Assembly: GCA_003153655.1 (NCBI GenBank)
Contig: PMAK01000226.1
Span: 2,576 to 9,873, forward strand
Reading direction: 5' to 3'
DNA length: 7,298 nucleotides
Origin: Phycisphaerales bacterium
GTDB lineage: Bacteria; Planctomycetota; Phycisphaerae; Tepidisphaerales; Tepidisphaeraceae
This document shows positions 5,382 to 7,298 of the stretch, one piece after another. Position 1 is the stretch's first letter. The number at the start of each line of letters is the position of its first letter. A program made the translations under genes and the position numbers. The notes beneath the pieces were generated by a model. The model did no database searches. It saw only the letters and a program-made list of their open reading frames with translations, and was not told the origin of the DNA.

Positions 5382-6545
5382 CTACGGCGTTGGATACGCA
5401 CTCAGATCAACTGTCTGCACCATGTAACTGCCACCGCCCAATGTCGCCATTGCCGCATTGATCGCAGCTAAATTGTCAATCCAAGTGGGACCGCCTAGAC
5501 CACTGTGCCAGCACGTTAGAAACGCCACATCGCTGCCGAATATCGCGAATGACGGAGAACCAGAATCGCCGACAATGACGTTGCCAGTCCAAGAAAAATA
5601 CGGACTCCCAGATTGTTCGGAATAAATCTGTAATTCTTGTCCTGCAGGGTCAAACAACCAATTCCTGATGAATATGGTGCGAAATTGGTTGGTACAAAGA
5701 ATGGGCACTCCTTGCCCATTCAGGGTGGGAAGATAACTACGGAAATTAGCTGGCAGAAGCTCGGCCGGCGTAACACTGACAGGAAGTGTAGTATTGAGGC
5801 GCATGATGGCAATATCCGTTCCAGGAATTTTTATTTGTGCGCCGTCACCATTCGACTGGGCCGGTGAACCGTCGGAGTGCACCACCGTCCGGTGATTCAC
5901 GCTCCCGTCCGAACCAATAAAATCAAAGGTGCCAAAAGGATCATGCGCCGCTTCGATAACATGGACAGGCGAAATTGCTGTGGCATTTCCGCCTTGAGCG
6001 ATGCAGGTCAAATCAAACGCCTTACAAAATAAATTGCTGTTGGGCGTGTAAGTCGGTGCACCCACCGAAAACATCGCTTGGGTGCCAGAGCCAGGAGTCA
6101 AACCGCTGATGGATGAACTAATGGCATCAACCATCGCTTTTGCGAGCGTTCCAGGAGCGTAACTCAGAAAGGAATTACTCGTTGTGCCTGACGTCTGCGA
6201 AATCGGAAAGTCGATCTTTCGCGTGCCCTGGACGCCGACGGCTTGAAATTCCATGGTCCCGAGCGACATCAGCGCCACTAAGCCCGTGCTGTCAACCGTT
6301 CCGATGCTCGGTGTATTATTGGTCAAAGTCAGCGCAGGTAGATTCAAAAGCTGGTTCGTTATGAATTGGCATACATTATTAACGACAGCCCCAGTCGATT
6401 GAAGATACAAAGCATCGTGAATGGTAACAGTGCTGGTTGTTGCGCTGGATACCAAAGTTGTCATCGGCTGCGCGGACAGCGAAAAGTCGGTGGACCGGTT
6501 GTAGCCACTGACTATGACTGAGCCATTTGTATCCTTAATGATCAT
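5382..6545 (-). CDS. Trypsin-like serine protease domain protein with N-terminal Ig-like segment, in a phage-like gene block
   Basis: A 387-residue protein. The C-terminal half carries a complete chymotrypsin-fold triad: His201 in SPVHVIEAAHD (192-202), Asp244 in TDIAIMRL (243-250) and Ser328 in VGDSGSPSF (325-333). Spacing of 43 and 84 residues fits a compact S1-like domain of about 190 residues. Residues about 70-116, including PSIGTVDSTGLVALMSLGT, resemble a bacterial Ig-like (Big-2 type) strand pattern. Residues 116-165 look like a Ser/Thr/Gly linker. There is no signal peptide, so it is not a normal secreted protease. Its ATG follows the TGA of the preceding gene with no gap (translational coupling), with only a weak GGGA before it. 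Its place among structural-type genes suggests a virion-borne or assembly protease, or a protease fold used for binding. Five cysteines (59, 174, 181, 284, 345) are present. Substrate and activity are unknown. Confidence 0.75.
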   Translation of the reverse strand: MIIKDTNGSVIVSGYNRSTDFSLSAQPMTTLVSSATTSTVTIHDALYLQSTGAVVNNVCQFITNQLLNLPALTLTNNTPSIGTVDSTGLVALMSLGTMEFQAVGVQGTRKIDFPISQTSGTTSNSFLSYAPGTLAKAMVDAISSSISGLTPGSGTQAMFSVGAPTYTPNSNLFCKAFDLTCIAQGGNATAISPVHVIEAAHDPFGTFDFIGSDGSVNHRTVVHSDGSPAQSNGDGAQIKIPGTDIAIMRLNTTLPVSVTPAELLPANFRSYLPTLNGQGVPILCTNQFRTIFIRNWLFDPAGQELQIYSEQSGSPYFSWTGNVIVGDSGSPSFAIFGSDVAFLTCWHSGLGGPTWIDNLAAINAAMATLGGGSYMVQTVDLSAYPTP

Positions 6546-7298
6546 TCAATTTGTTCCCGCCGGGTAGTACATGCCAACAGCCGCTTTCAATGTGATGTCT
6601 CCAGTCGCGCCGCCGGAGCCCGAGATGCCAGTGATCTTAAACGTATTATTGCCGTTGCTGCTGCTTAGCGGGGTCAATGAAATATAGCGGACCATAGGCG
6701 ACAGGCCATCTAACAACGCAGTCACGGTACAGCGAAGCGTAGTGGTAGTATCACGAATTGCGATCAAGTGAATTTTGACCGCCGTTGAAGCCGAGAGCGA
6801 ACCGATTGCGCCGGTATCAAACATGAGCGCTGTGCCTGGACCCAAAGCGCCGCTTCCATAGATTTTTATTTCGCGAGTTATTCCCCCGGACGTGGTGGGA
6901 CTCAGTACAAGCAAATAGGTTATCTCATATCGATCACCGACGGTAGTAAGTAGTTCTGCTAAAGCTTTGCTTAATAAGGTCGTCTCAGATGTTCCGCTGC
7001 TTTGAACATCTGCATAGCTTTCAAACACTGTCAAGCCAGGTGACCCTGCCCAACTTGAGCCACTAATGCCCGTGAGTCCCCAAGTGTCATAGGCATAAAA
7101 GCTTCCAACAGAAAAACCATAAAGAAGGTTAGCAGCGGTTGCTGATGCTTGGCTTGATCCGGTATTGGAGAATGTCGAATCGGAGAGATAAAACGCCTTG
7201 CTGTTTTCGTTCCAAATTAGTTGTATTGGCCCTGTTCCGCCACCACCCGTTGCCAGTCCTGTGGTTGAACCGCCAATAGGAACCTCTGAATAACCTCT
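6546..7298 (-). CDS. Phage tail-fibre-like / structural protein, C-terminal part (5' end outside window)
   Basis: The - strand frame is open from the window edge to a TGA, giving 250 residues of a longer protein; an internal TTG at 7032-7034 is not needed as a start because the frame runs on unbroken. The fragment is rich in Gly, Ser and Thr. A glycine-rich turn (GGGGTG) lies near its beginning, followed by IQLIWNENSKAFYLSD. The last ~150 residues alternate hydrophobic and polar residues like a beta-sandwich (YEITYLLVLSP, REIKIYGSG, AVKIHLIAIRD, FKITGISGSG, GDITLKAAVGMYY). That pattern is common at the C-termini of phage tail fibres and receptor-binding proteins. I see no enzyme motif. It overlaps nothing and abuts the protease gene (TGA then ATG). 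The family is not recognised by name; the structural role is an inference from pattern and context. Confidence 0.65.
   Translation of the reverse strand, partial: RGYSEVPIGGSTTGLATGGGGTGPIQLIWNENSKAFYLSDSTFSNTGSSQASATAANLLYGFSVGSFYAYDTWGLTGISGSSWAGSPGLTVFESYADVQSSGTSETTLLSKALAELLTTVGDRYEITYLLVLSPTTSGGITREIKIYGSGALGPGTALMFDTGAIGSLSASTAVKIHLIAIRDTTTTLRCTVTALLDGLSPMVRYISLTPLSSSNGNNTFKITGISGSGGATGDITLKAAVGMYYPAGTN

Noticed and set aside
6546..7034. Separate 162-residue gene beginning at TTG (7032-7034)
   Set aside because: The frame is open all the way to the window edge with protein-like sequence upstream and no ribosome binding site at the TTG, so it is the 3' part of a longer gene.
1..7298. 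CRISPR array, tRNA, rRNA or insertion sequence
   Set aside because: No regularly spaced repeats, cloverleaf sequences, transposase motifs or long terminal inverted repeats were seen on either strand.

Overview
The window looks like a piece of a GC-rich bacterial chromosome (about 60% GC by sampling lines) that runs into a block of lower GC (about 48-50%) on the opposite strand with a phage structural character. The membrane protein resembles a 'putative ABC exporter' family that I associate with Planctomycetota among others. That makes a planctomycete-like host plausible, but the sequence does not prove it.

Left part (1-4855, all + strand). First comes the 3' end of an alpha/beta hydrolase of the acetyl-esterase type. 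A two-gene ABC exporter follows: an ATPase (515-1258) and a 540-residue multi-spanning membrane protein (1314-2936). Each has a short leader with a tight GC-rich hairpin and a similar downstream motif. A dienelactone-hydrolase family protein (2970-3707) follows after 33 bases and is probably in the same transcription unit. A hairpin just after its stop and a good sigma70-like promoter (TTGATT, 17 bases, TATACT) suggest a new transcription unit for the next gene, a P-loop sulfotransferase-like protein (3815-4855).

Middle (4856-5016). This is a convergent junction with no tRNA, integrase or obvious attachment site. On the - strand, the frame of the 114-residue gene stays open for 46 codons beyond its TAA and reads like protein. 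It may be the tail of an interrupted gene, a readthrough extension or a remnant.

Right part (5017-7298, all - strand). Three tightly packed genes lie here. In their own direction they are: the C-terminal part of a beta-rich, tail-fibre-like protein cut by the window edge; a 387-residue protein with an Ig-like segment and a trypsin-like serine protease domain (His201, Asp244, Ser328 in GDSGSP); and a 114-residue beta-rich protein. Spacing is 0 and 20 bases. The Ser/Thr/Gly-rich composition, the lack of signal peptides and the packing suggest a phage late (structural) module or a remnant of one. No terminase, portal, capsid or integrase gene is in view. The most interesting item is the trypsin-fold protease inside this putative virion module.
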